DNA of 64,000 bases, from the NCBI GenBank assembly GCA_013397865.1, contig VZTI01004954.1, positions 348,703 to 412,702 of the forward strand. The letters are read 5' to 3'. Within the stretch, counting starts at the first letter, position 1. Each line of letters opens with the position of its first letter. The position numbers were made by a program, and so were the translations under genes. The DNA is from Struthidea cinerea (taxonomy: Eukaryota > Chordata > Aves > Passeriformes > Corcoracidae). Below, piece after piece: positions 54,501-63,773 of this stretch. Below the pieces are notes generated by a model, which was given only the letters and a program-made list of their open reading frames with translations, ran no database searches and was not told the origin of the DNA.

Positions 54501-55607
54501 GTATCCCAGTCAGGAATGTTTTGGGCTGGGGACTGTAATGAGACCATATTTGATGGTCCTGGTAAATGTGTCCTTTATGAGCTTGTCTGAATCTCTTGGG
54601 TTTTGAACTCTGCAGCATCTTGATACACTGAGTTCAGAAAGGTCCTGCTTTTATTTGTTTGAGACCTACTGCCAGTAACTTTCATTGCAGGCCTAAGTGT
54701 TACTGGTACTACGTGACTCCTCTACAGTTATTTCTTCCTTCATGAGGACAACAACAAAAGTGTCCCCTAGAGTTAGAGGTATTTGAGAGAGCTGGAGGAA
54801 CTGGTGAGAGTCATGAACAGTCTGGTCTGCTCAAGAGTTCTCCGCTTGTTTTCATCTGACAACAGAAATTTGGCTGCTGCAAAGGCATTTCCTTAACCTT
54901 CCCTTAACCTCTGCTCAGCAGTGGGCAGACACAGGCAGAAGGATCATTTCAAGCAGAATATCCCCATCCCATTCTCAAGGCATTGTGCAATGCAGCCTGG
55001 AGACCTTCCTGTAAACCTTGCTTGATTTAAGTGTTGGCTCTTGGTCTGTGCACGTACAAGCTACACAGCATTGTCTCCTCCAGATGTGCAATGACTGATC
55101 AGTCTTTGTGCCTTCAGGTGAAGGCCAGGACGCAGCCATGACCTCTCTGTGTTGCAGTTTACAGTCCAGCATCTGGCTGTTAGAATTTCTTTAGCCAAGT
55201 GACTGGATTTTTTCTGAGCTGCTCCAATGCCTTGGCGAAGGGTGAGTGTTGGTGTTCCTCTGAGGACAGCAGTGTCTTGTTTCATCTAATGAGCAAACAT
55301 CCACGTAGCAACAGTTCATGAAGGTGCTGGGTTGAAAGTCTATTTATTTTCCATGTGAAAATCCTGACATTAATTTTTACTAGGGCCAGCATGATTAGAG
55401 TAAATCTGCAGGGCAGATCGTTCATTTCCGTAGTAAAAATATTGTAGTCATGTAAAACCAAGACCTGTTTTTCTCCCCCAACCAGGCACAAGCCATTTCC
55501 ACACGTGAGACTGCCCAGGGGAGCGCAGCTGGGGAGCCAGGGCTCTACATGCTCTTTTTTCCAAGGAACTTCGAAAGACAGACTTCTCTTTTAATTTTTG
55601 ACATTAG

Positions 55608-55742
55608 GTTCCCAGCCAGCAGGAGGAGATGTCACCATTGTCGCTGCTCCGGAGAACACCACAGTGGTGGCCGGGGAGAGCGTGGTGATGGAGTGTATGG
55701 CAGCTGCTGATCCCACCCCATTTGTCTCCTGGATACGACAAG
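55608..55742 (+). CDS. IGDCC4: IGDCC4 exon 5: N-terminal half of Ig domain 3
   Basis: The exon is 135 bp, between acceptor gacattag and a consensus donor gtgagt, phase 1 at both ends. It encodes the Ig2-Ig3 linker (GSQPAGGD), then VTIVAAPENTTVVAGESVVM, the first Ig3 cysteine (MECMAAADP) and the core Trp in PFVSWIRQ. The Asn in PENTTVV is an N-glycosylation sequon conserved in the mammalian protein. The linker is a few residues shorter than I recall for human IGDCC4, which is plausible for a flexible segment. ADPTPFVSW is nearly invariant in IGDCC4 and identifies the exon. Confidence 0.94.
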
Positions 55743-58261
55743 GTGAGTATGAGGGGCAGGACTAAATTTTCTGTGGATACTGCATTCTAAAAATCTATTA
55801 AAAGTGGAAAAATCTGGGACAGGAAGGGTGCTTGTGACAGCAATACCTGATGACTCAAGTGGTGTCGCAGTGTAAGGTGTCCTTGCTAAAGTGGAATTAT
55901 TAATTAAATATTGAAGCTTAGAAAGCACACATTTTAATTTATTGTTGTTTGACCTGTGCCTGGATGCCTTTTGATCCAAATTAGTCTTTCTTGTGTGAAC
56001 TGGAGCAGTAAAGGTCATGAGATGGGGTCAGGTGCCACTCCTCCCCGGACTCCAAGGTTACTGGGGATTCTGTGGAATCTGCCATTGCACTGGAGAAATA
56101 GCTTATATTATCTTGCAGGATTATAAAACTTGATAAAATCTGTTAATCCTTGGAGTGACTGGGACTGTTACTGGGAGGTTTTTTGTTCAATGGAAGGATC
56201 GAGGAGCTGCTTAGGTCTTGTCAGAGGTGTATGAATGAGCCAGGCTGGCAGATGTTACCAAGGGCTGATAGCCAAAGTCACGAGCTGGATGCCAATGTCA
56301 CTTTACTGAGAGTCACATCCATCAGATGTGTTTCAGAGGCTCTGACTGAAGACATTCTCATCTCAGAGGTTGATTCTCCCCCAGAAAAGGCTCTCAGCCA
56401 TTTTCATAAATCCGGGTCACAACTTAAGACTTCTCTCCCCGTAACCATTTATTGTGGTTGGTTTTCAGCCCAGATTTGTCCACAGGCTGTGATTTTAGCA
56501 TATAAAAATATTTCCTCTTCTCCACAAAAAAGGAGCAAAAAAACCTTGGAGGATAACACTTTGGAAATCAAATGAGCAAGGATTAAATGTTATGGCAGAA
56601 ATGTTTCTAGTTTATCCCATGCACGTCACAATTACAAATGCTCAGCATTCCCATTCTAGATCACTTACTGCTTTACTGAAAGCTGCTGATGCCCATGGTA
56701 AAGTAGATATTATTAGAGCTAATTATCATTATGAAAGTTTTTTGTAAGGAAGGAAGACAAGGGTGGAGGGAGGAAGGATTGGTGAACCAGTTCTTTCCAT
56801 GCTTTATTTTGAAGCGTTTGCTTGGTCCCAGTCTCCTTCCTTGTACGGAGTCTTCAATTTAAAAGGATGGACTAACAGTGCAAGTCATTCTGAGTTACAC
56901 AAGTTTCTTTCCAAGCCTTCATTAAGGAGCAGGCTGGGTTACTGGACCATCAGTCATGTGGGGAACACCGAGGATGTACCTCCAGGTTGCCAGTTTGGCT
57001 CTTGCCAGCCTTGGTGGTGTCAGCTAATTGCTACCATCTGGAGTCAGTTTTCCAACCAACCGCTCCAGCGCAAATGGGGTGTGCAAATTGTCTGCTCTGA
57101 ATGTGCAGCCACTGAACTGTGAGGCCATCTGAAGACCCCCAAAATGCAGGGAGGGGGCAGAGGACCCGCTCTGAGCCACATTCCCTGCTGATGGGTGCTA
57201 AGACAGTGCAGCTGCTCGCAGTGGAGGTGGGGAGTTTGTCCTGTGTGAGATCCAGGCTCAGCTGAAACTAGAGAGGTAAAGGCAGGTAGTGCTGAAGTGG
57301 TGCTTCTGCGGGTGGAGAGGGACAAGGTCTGGTGGTGCACAGGTACTGCGCAAATTGGCTGGTTCTCCCAGTCTGCAAATTTGTGCCAGACCTCCCATCC
57401 AAGCCTTCCCTCAGCTTGTCCCCAGCTCTTGACTTTGTCTCCCCACTCATTCAGAGGTACCAATGCCATACCCCCGAGTTTCTCACCTCAGAGTGATGCT
57501 GAGAATATGCAGTGCCCAGCACCAGCCTCTGCCCTGTCTGTGATGCTGAGGAGCCCAGGGCTACTTGAACTTGTAGAAGGACATCTTGGTTTCTGGCCTG
57601 TGATATGGAGCTGCCCTTTCCTCCTTCCCTACTCAGCAGTGCTGACCACCCAGCCTGGAGAATGGGGAGAAGGCAGCTCATGGCCCATGTCTCTGACATA
57701 AACACCAGAGTCCCAGGGAGAACCAGGTATCTTTCTGACACCTCACAACCAAGCTGTGAACAAGGAGTGAATCAAGAAGCTCAGTAAATTTGGGTTCATG
57801 TCCAGGACATAGAGGAGGACGAACCCCTGAGTTGTCAGTTATTCAGCAGTCTTGCTGACATTGTATGAACGAGTGAGGGGTGGAGGTCTGTGTGTTCGTG
57901 ACTGGGGTCAGCAGGCCGATCCAGCAGCTTTTCCAAACCGTGTGTTAGCACAGCTTTCCCTTGAATGTGCTATTCCTAGGGCTCTCATTGCAGGCACACC
58001 CTAGGATGTGTAGGCATCAGAGACTGTTTTGATCCAAACCAGAACTTCTTGGATTACAGGCTAAACTAAGCCTTGAGCCAATGTTGGCTTGAGCTGGCTG
58101 TCAAGCACGGAGGATTGTCCCTGCAGGAATCCTGCTCCGGGCTGGGGTTTGGTATTTGGGGTTCTCTCCACTCCCCAGCTGTGATTCTGGCATTGTTTAC
58201 AAGGCCTCATAAAGGGCAGCCTGGGGCTCCCTCCCACATTGGTGCACGTTTCTTCCTGCAG
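55743..58261 (+). other. IGDCC4: Intron 5 of IGDCC4
   Basis: The intron is 2519 bp, from gtgagt to ttcctgcag, phase 1. Several chance open frames exist on both strands, but none resembles a known protein and none has supporting splice logic. No repeat was recognised. Confidence 0.87.
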
Positions 58262-58417
58262 ATGGAAAGTCCATTTCCACAGATGTGATTGTGCTGGGCC
58301 GGACAAATCTCCTCATTCCTTCCAGCCAGCCCCATCACTCTGGGGTGTATGTCTGCCGAGCCAACAAACCCCAAACCAGGCAGTTCGTTACCGCCGCAGC
58401 TGAGCTCCGCGTCCTTG
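58262..58417 (+). CDS. IGDCC4: IGDCC4 exon 6: C-terminal half of Ig domain 3
   Basis: The exon is 156 bp, between acceptor tcttcctgcag and donor gtgagt, phase 1 at both ends. The split codon gives Asp, then GKSISTDVIVLGRTNLLI, and the F-strand HSGVYVCRANKP supplies the second Ig3 cysteine. The exon closes with TAAAELRVL and one base of an Ala codon. The true reading frame differs from the longest open frame over this interval; it was chosen because it continues exon 5 and matches IGDCC4 (TDVIVLGRTNLLI and SGVYVCRANKP nearly identical to mammals). CpG content is locally raised at the 3' end (ttaccgccgcagctgag), as is usual for coding sequence. Confidence 0.95.
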
Positions 58418-58946
58418 GTGAGTAGAGAGCAGGCAAATTCTCAGGTAGAAATGCTGACTAGGTTGCTGTGGATTGGATGGACCAACATCCAGGAGATCCC
58501 CAAGGGTTTGTGGCCTTTGTGGCCTGTGCTGGATAAGATGGGAGCCAGGTTAGAGCCAAGAGGCCTGGGTTGGGATAGCTCTCAGTGGGAGTGTCACCTC
58601 TTTAAGTCGGGGTTTATTTCCTGGTATTTACTGAACCGTTTTATGCCTTATTCTTGTTCTCCAGGGTTCCCCCTTGGAAATCTCTATCAGCAATTAACTT
58701 TCAGTATCGTGGAATCCAGCAGGGAGAACAGCCTAGGATCAGGGAATGCAGCACATGATTGATACAGAATTTATTTTTCCTTTTGGAGAGAGTCTAAATT
58801 AAGCCTCTAGAGTCTGCCTGGCAAATCCTATCTTGTAAGCAAAGCTGCTACTGAATAAAACATAGCACCGAGTGGGGAGGAGAAGGGATTTGCTTTGCTA
58901 TCTTTTCCTCCTCCTTCCTGCATTAATTTGCCCTCTCTCCTCCCAG
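58418..58946 (+). other. IGDCC4: Intron 6 of IGDCC4
   Basis: The intron is 529 bp, from gtgagt to ctctcctcccag, phase 1. It is unique sequence with a strong polypyrimidine tract at the 3' end. Nothing else is recognised. Confidence 0.9.
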
Positions 58947-59357
58947 CTACTCCCAGCATCTCCCAGGCTCCTGAAACCATCTCCCGCACCCGAGCCAGCA
59001 CGGCCAGGTTTGTGTGCAAGGCAGAGGGAGAGCCAGCTCCCACCATCCACTGGCTGAAGAATGGAGAGCCCATCCTCTCCAACGGGCGCGTGAAGGTGCA
59101 GAGCAGCGGCAGCCTCGTCATCAACCAGATTGGCCTGGAGGATGCTGGCTACTACCAGTGCATGGCTGAGAACAGCCTGGGCATGGCCTGTGCCACTGCC
59201 AAACTCTCGGTGATTGTGCGGGAGGGTTTGCCCAGCGCTCCCAAGAAGGTGTCGGCCGTGTCCCTCTCCAGCACCACTGTCCTCGTGTCCTGGGAGCGGC
59301 CAGAGTACAACAGCGAGCAGATCATCGGCTTCTCCTTGCACTACCAACGGGCTGTGG
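58947..59357 (+). CDS. IGDCC4: IGDCC4 exon 7: Ig domain 4 plus first half of FN3 domain 1
   Basis: This is the longest exon in the window (411 bp), between acceptor ctcctcccag and donor gtaggt, phase 1 at both ends. It encodes all of Ig4: first cysteine in ARFVCKAEGEP, Trp in IHWLKNGEP, second cysteine in DAGYYQCMAENS. Without an intervening intron it continues through the linker SVIVREGLPSAP into FN3-1 strands A-C (LVSWERPEYNSEQIIGFSL). SRTRASTARFVC, IGL.DAGYYQC, VREGLPSAP and SEQIIGFSLHYQ are hallmarks of IGDCC4. The exon is more GC-rich than its surroundings, so its antisense strand carries a long open frame, which is a shadow. Many Ig/FN3 genes have a phase-1 intron at the Ig-FN3 boundary; here none is present. 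Confidence 0.96.
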
Positions 59358-60047
59358 GTAGGTGTCACCTTTCTGAGCAGCACAGCTGTGTCAAAGGTAC
59401 AAGCTTCTTTCCCAGCTAGTGATAAGTGTGAGGCAATTGCCTTTTCATTGTAGGTAAAGGAATTTTCTCGTGGAGTCAGCATCAGCTGGTGACAGTGCCT
59501 GTGGATTAGCCAGTATATTCTGACTTGTTGATTGGCAGTAGTGTGTCCACACAGCTGAGTTGTCTGGATTCTATGGGACCAGGCACTGCTGATTTTATTC
59601 ATATTGATTTTGTATGCATAGAGTGTGATTACTAACAGTGGTATTGACCAGCTGCATTGTGTACAAGGGGAATCACTGAATTATCCACACCCAGAATCTG
59701 CAGTGAGGCACTTGGCTCTCTTGGGGTCTGTCTTCCCAAACAGCCAGCAAGCCAATGCTCCTGCTGAACTGTTGCCAGAGCTCCTCTGAAAATTAAGCTG
59801 GTAACTGCAGCTGCTTCAGCATGGATTAAGGAGTTTGAGTCAAAATGGAGACATTAACATTGAGGCATTGGAGTTTCTGCCCAAAGAAATCATATAAGAG
59901 ATGAGGCTGTGCAGGTGCTGGGGCAATTGGAGAAGACATAGTGATTTTTAAAGTGGATTTAGTCTGTGGACCTTGTGAATTAGGTGACTTTTGGAGGAGT
60001 GTCTTGGCAGTTCACTGACCTGCTCATCAGTGTTTCCTTGGCTCTAG
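59358..60047 (+). other. IGDCC4: Intron 7 of IGDCC4
   Basis: The intron is 690 bp, from gtaggt to cttggctctag, phase 1, interrupting FN3-1. No other feature was recognised. Confidence 0.9.
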
Positions 60048-60212
60048 GAACAGATAATGTGGAATACCAGTTTGCTGTCAATAATGACACCACTGAGCTG
60101 CAAGTCAAGGACCTGGAACCCAACACCAACTATGTCTTCTACGTGGTTGCATATTCCCAGCTTGGAGCCAGCCGGACATCCTCTTCCATCATTGTCCAGA
60201 CCCTGGAGGATG
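60048..60212 (+). CDS. IGDCC4: IGDCC4 exon 8: second half of FN3 domain 1
   Basis: The exon is 165 bp, between acceptor ggctctag and donor gtgcgt, phase 1 at both ends. After completing a Gly codon it encodes TDNVEYQFAVNNDTTEL, the E-F region DLEPNTNYVFYVVAYSQLG, and the G strand SRTSSSIIVQTLED. NDT is an N-glycosylation sequon. LEPNTxYxFYVVAYSxLGASRTS is a typical FN3 Y-corner and F/G pattern and is nearly identical to mammalian IGDCC4. The donor has C at +4, which is non-consensus but tolerated. With exon 7 it makes one complete FN3 domain of about 95 residues. Confidence 0.95.
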
Positions 60213-61199
60213 GTGCGTTGAATTAGATGGGTGCTGGTGCCTGGAAAATGTTCCTGGCCTGGTTCATTCTCCAATGTGCTATGGAGAGTGGTAGCAGCTC
60301 CTAGAAACCTAAATCTGCACCTTGGTCTCATCATCACCTTGGGTGATAAAGGTTATGAAAATAACCTGGCTGATGGTGGGGCCCATGAAAATCCTTCGGG
60401 AATTGCAGTCAGCTCCTAAGGGCTGTCACCTAACCCATGTGATATTGCTCCAGGCTTGACTCTGGGCCAGACTGGATTTTAACTCAGAAGAAACATCTAT
60501 TGCAATTTGTGGGGGTGGGAGCAGTCTTGAGGTCGGATCCCTTAAGAGCCAGTAGTTTGTGTTGATTTTACCATTTATCACATAGCATTTTGTAAGCAGT
60601 AAAGGCAGAGTGCCAGAAGCACAGCTGCCCAATGGGAGGCCATGCACAGCTTTCGGCAGGCTGCAGGACAGAGGCAAGCAGAGATGGTTTTGGCAGACCT
60701 CGTGTGCATTATGTGCTTTTAATGCTCCTGACAGAGTGACCTGCATGGTCCCATGTGTGTGTCTGAAGCCTGAAAGACTCTGTTGAAAGCATGAAAGCTG
60801 CCTGCAGCCCAGAGCTGTGGTTCTCAAGGGAATGAGGATTCCCAGGCTGCAGTTTGGATCTGTGAGCCATTTGCTTTCGTGTCTCCTTCGTGCCCCACAG
60901 TACAGCACAGGCTGAGAGCTGATGTGTGCCACCCTGCTCAGTTTGCCCTAGACACGGGTTCCTTGGAGCAGTGTGGCTGGGGCCAGCAGGCTCTTGTCAG
61001 CCTGAAAGTGGAACAGCTTATCATCTCCCCTCCCCAGACACCTCTGAAGGGCTGTGGGGTGTTAGTTCCCCCAGGACACCAAGTCACCAGTGGCTGTGGC
61101 AGAGCCAAGGTTGTGGCCTCCAACCAACTCAGAGAGCTGGCAGAGATGTGTTGAGGTCTTGCTCTGGTCTTTGCTGACTTCTCTTGGTTGTTTATCCAG
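60213..61199 (+). other. IGDCC4: Intron 8 of IGDCC4
   Basis: The intron is 987 bp, from gtgcgt to gtttatccag, phase 1, at the FN3-1/FN3-2 boundary. No exon or repeat was recognised in it. Confidence 0.9.
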
Positions 61200-61337
61200 T
61201 TCCCAGTGCAGCCCCTCAGCTGTCCCTGTCGAGCATGACTCCTGGTGACATCCGTGTGACGTGGCTGCCTCCTCCTCCCGAGCTGAGTAATGGCAAGATA
61301 ACCAAGTACAAGATCGACTACTGCACCCTCAAGGAAG
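61200..61337 (+). CDS. IGDCC4: IGDCC4 exon 9: first half of FN3 domain 2
   Basis: The exon is 138 bp, between acceptor gtttatccag and donor gtgagg, phase 1 at both ends. It encodes VPSAAPQLSLSS, then DIRVTWLPPPPELSNGKI and TKYKIDYCTLKE. The AAPQLSLSS start and the W-L-P-proline run match FN3-2 of mammalian IGDCC4. The cysteine in KIDYCTLKE has no obvious partner in the visible FN3 domain, and the mammalian protein as I recall it has Gly at that place. The exon starts with a T directly after the AG, so the split codon is Val. Confidence 0.94.
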
Positions 61338-62768
61338 GTGAGGGACACACTACTGGGGAGTTGTGTCCTCTGCTGCAGTGGTGTTAACAGCCTGTGATGT
61401 GGAGGGGAGGTGGTGCAAGGCTGAAAATAGAGGCACCCCTTCTACCCAAGGGAGGAGAACTCTTTCATAGCCTGGCTCTGTCTGGTGGTCATGGCAGTGC
61501 TACTTCACATCACCTCGAGCTGTCTTTTCCTGTGGTTGTGGAGGAGCTGTGTCCCCAGGAGAATGGCCTGACCCATGTTTGTGCTGTCCCAGGAATGTCT
61601 GCATGAGCAGCCCTTCACTGCCATCTACACTGTGTGTGTTTTGGGGGAAGAGCTTTATGCTGCTTGGGGAAGAGGGGTAAATGCTTTCAATTTCCTTAAA
61701 ATGGAGTCTTAAAAAAAAAGTGGTCCTTGTGGAAAAAACCACAAATATCCTGGCCAGGTTGTGTTGCTCTATTGCCGAGTTTTATCCAATTTTATTTACA
61801 TTGTCAGACACTCTAAGCAGGGTTCAGCAGGGATGGTAACATTTACCTCTGCTGGATGTGACTGTTCCAATTCCACGTGTGCTTGCTTTGTAATTCCTTC
61901 TGGGTATTTGCTCTTAAAACTGTCAAAGCTCTGCAGCTTCTCACTTCCCAGGGTCATGATTCTTCCTGAGAGGGGGATGTGAGTGTGATGAGGTGCTGGA
62001 CATGTTCCATGTATTTGAACTGGATTACTAGTCTGTGCTGTGACTCCTGGCTCTGGTTCTTTTGCCTTGAGCCTCAGTGGCATCGTAAAACCTTGGAAAC
62101 ACTTGCAATCCAGGGATCACACTCAGCAATACGCTGTTACGTAGCATGGACAGCACTCCTGGCTGAGTTAATGTCAAAGGAAGCTGAAATCAAGACCTGT
62201 ACAGACTCTAAACAGGCCACATGAATCTTCAGCAAAACCAGTTAGTTGATACAGTGAAAATCCCAGGCTATTCTCGGTTTAAATTTCCTGTTACCTCCTT
62301 TATGAACTTGGGTGGGCTGAAGAGGGAGCAGTAAAACCTCTGTCTGGTGTGGATGAGGGTGTGAATTTTGCAGAAAGGGCTGCTGGACAGTTCTGGTTCA
62401 CATTAAGGTGAGGGTTTAAATACAGCAGTGAGAAGCACTGGAACGTGCCATCAGCTCCCATTAGCTGTGCTCATGTTCCACCATCACTTCATCAGAGCAA
62501 GGTTTCTGACAGCTCCCTCTGGGCAGGCTCTGTGGTGCTAAGGCAACCTGCAGCTTGGAATGTGATGAAGGGAGCTGTCAGTCAGAATATCAGCTCTGCC
62601 CAGCCTTTAGTTCTGGTTTTCCTGGTGGCATAAGACTACTCTGGGCAAAGCCAAGCCAGCCCAGGGTGTGCAGACCATGAGGGGGTAACAAGGCTTGTGG
62701 TTGCTCAGCTGTACTTCCCTTTGGCTGGGAAATCCCTGTTTTCAGTGGTGTCCCCTTGGTTCCAGCAG
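61338..62768 (+). other. IGDCC4: Intron 9 of IGDCC4
   Basis: The intron is 1431 bp, from gtgagg, and ends at a tandem acceptor cagcag (62763-62768). The boundary given here is the downstream acceptor, chosen because it reproduces the family sequence KEDQ; use of the upstream one would end the intron at 62765. No exon or RNA gene is recognised inside. Confidence 0.85.
62763..62768 (+). promoter_or_regulatory. IGDCC4: Tandem CAGCAG (NAGNAG) splice acceptor of exon 10
   Basis: The acceptor reads gttccagcagat, with two AGs three bases apart. Splicing after the second AG gives KE-D-Q; splicing after the first inserts one Ala (KE-A-D-Q). NAGNAG acceptors commonly yield both isoforms. The downstream form matches the mammalian protein. 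Confidence 0.7.
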
Positions 62769-62939
62769 ATCAAGTCACCTCCATTGAAGTGGGTGGAAAT
62801 GAGACCCAGATCACCCTCTACTCGCTCCATCCCAACAAAGTGTACAAAGTTCGGATTGCAGCCAGCACCAGTGTGGGATACGGGGCCGCTTCCGAGTGGA
62901 CCCAACATCGGACTCCTGACAGAGACAACCAGACACATG
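62769..62939 (+). CDS. IGDCC4: IGDCC4 exon 10: second half of FN3 domain 2
   Basis: The exon is 171 bp with the downstream acceptor (174 bp with the upstream one) and ends at donor gtagga, phase 1. It encodes DQVTSIEVGGNETQITLYSL, then HPNKVYKVRIAASTSVGYGA (the FN3 Y-corner and F strand) and SEWTQHRTPDRDNQTH. Sequons NET and NQT are visible; GNETQ is conserved in mammals. Frame and boundary were fixed by joining to exon 9, which restores KEDQ. With exon 9 it completes FN3-2. Confidence 0.93.
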
Positions 62940-63539
62940 GTAGGAGGCTGGGGAATGCCTGGGATTTGGGGCAGGGTGTGGGGAACTTAAGGCATTTTCA
63001 GAGGTACTTGCTTTCCTTTGGGAATTACAACCGTTGGTTTTTGTCAGACCAAAGTGCTCACCTTTACCTTGCTGCTCAGCAGCCCCTGTACATCTCACTG
63101 CTTGCCTGGGCAGTGGGGCTTTGTGCCCTCCATGTGCAGCTGTGAAAGTTCTTAAAAAAAAAAAAAGTAAGCAAACAAACAAACAGAACTCCAGATCCCA
63201 ATATTATAACATTTGGGAGTGAATAGACAATTCTGCCAAACAGAAACGAGCCCATGCCAGTCTCCAGTAGCATGGATGTTAAAGATGGTGATATCTCAGA
63301 ATACATTGAGAAAGCCCCATAGTGGCTTTGTGACATTGTTGTTTCCTGTATCACCCAGCTGGGAAAGTCAGTGGTAGAGTGTGACTGTCCCACTCTCCAC
63401 TGTCAGGGAGTGGAGACATTACACTCAGGACAGCCTTTTCCTCACACTCTTCCCCCACTACTGAGGACAGGGAGGATTCAGTAGACCAGGGAAATGGAGT
63501 CATGTGGCTGAATGTTTTTCTCTTGTCTTCTTCTTTCAG
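62940..63539 (+). other. IGDCC4: Intron 10 of IGDCC4
   Basis: The intron is 600 bp, from gtagga to ttctttcag, phase 1, at the FN3-2/FN3-3 boundary. It contains a 13-base A run followed by a short CAAA repeat near 63154-63184. Nothing else was recognised. Confidence 0.9.
63154..63184. repeat. A13 followed by CAAA repeat
   Basis: Thirteen A, then gtaag, then three CAAA units in intron 10. It is a simple sequence that could be a retroelement tail remnant. Confidence 0.6.
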
Positions 63540-63773
63540 TCCCATTTGCCCCGACAGAATTAAAAGTCCGAGCGAAGATGGAATCTCTCTTGATAACGTG
63601 GCAGCCTCCAGCCAACCATGCCCAGATATCTGGATACAAGCTCTACTACAGAGAGGTGGGCCCGGAGGAGTCCAGTGATGAGAGTCCTTTGGATGGTGCT
63701 GAAGATGAGAGCTGGGACGTAGGACCCATAAAACTAAAGAAGAAAGTGAAGCAGTATGAGCTGACTCGACTAG
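63540..63773 (+). CDS. IGDCC4: IGDCC4 exon 11: most of FN3 domain 3
   Basis: The exon is 234 bp, between acceptor cttctttcag and donor gttagc, phase 1 at both ends. It encodes VPFAPTELKVRAKMESLLIT, W-QPP, then GYKLYYREVG, an acidic loop rich in Glu, Asp and Ser, and WDVGPIKLKKKVKQYELTRL. The acidic loop followed by WDVGP and a basic KLKKKVK strand is a distinctive insert of the third FN3 domain of IGDCC4 and rules out closer resemblance to neogenin or DCC. The remaining strands of FN3-3 lie in the next exon, outside the window. The donor has T at +3 and C at +6, so it is weaker than the others, but the in-frame stop immediately beyond (ctaggttag) shows that splicing is required. Confidence 0.94.

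Larger units (their letters stand above)
39568..55607 (+). other. IGDCC4: Intron 4 of IGDCC4 (16 kb)
   Basis: The largest complete intron in the window is 16040 bp, from gtgagg to acattag, phase 1, between the Ig2 and Ig3 exons. It contains an AT-rich motif block (40790-40925), an A-rich simple stretch (41361-41440), three spaced TTGCAAAT copies (47041-47083), a CpG-dense patch (48361-48515) and an ATG-initiated 203-codon open frame without recognised homology (46474-47085). No coding exon or RNA gene is supported. Since exons 4 and 5 join in frame and match the family protein without a gap, no constitutive exon is expected here. Confidence 0.85.
27328..63773 (+). other. IGDCC4: IGDCC4 (Nope) gene, partial: coding exons 2-11
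   Basis: Ten exons splice in frame into 672 codons that match the vertebrate IGDCC4 ectodomain as I recall it: Ig1-Ig4, FN3-1, FN3-2 and most of FN3-3. Diagnostic stretches shared with the mammalian protein include PESQTVEENG, PENTTVV, TDVIVLGRTNLLI, SRTRASTARFVC, SEQIIGFSLHYQ, QFAVNNDTTELQV and LKKKVKQYELT. IGDCC3 (Punc) is excluded because it has only two FN3 domains; protogenin and neogenin lack these exact segments. The product is a type I membrane receptor of the DCC/neogenin family. The literature links Nope to embryonic tissues and to fetal-liver progenitor cells; ligand and signalling are poorly defined. Missing from the window are the signal-peptide exon (upstream) and FN3-4, FN3-5, the membrane helix and the cytoplasmic tail (downstream). 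Domain order and exon order agree, and no in-frame stop or frameshift was seen, so the gene looks intact. Confidence 0.93.

Noticed and set aside
58898..59602. 234-codon minus-strand open frame.
   Set aside because: It is the antisense shadow of the GC-rich exon 7 and has no recognisable similarity.
27328..63773. Alternative identities IGDCC3 (Punc), protogenin, neogenin or DCC.
   Set aside because: More than two FN3 domains excludes IGDCC3. The acidic loop plus WDVGP in FN3-3 and the Ig3/Ig4 signature strings match IGDCC4 rather than the others.
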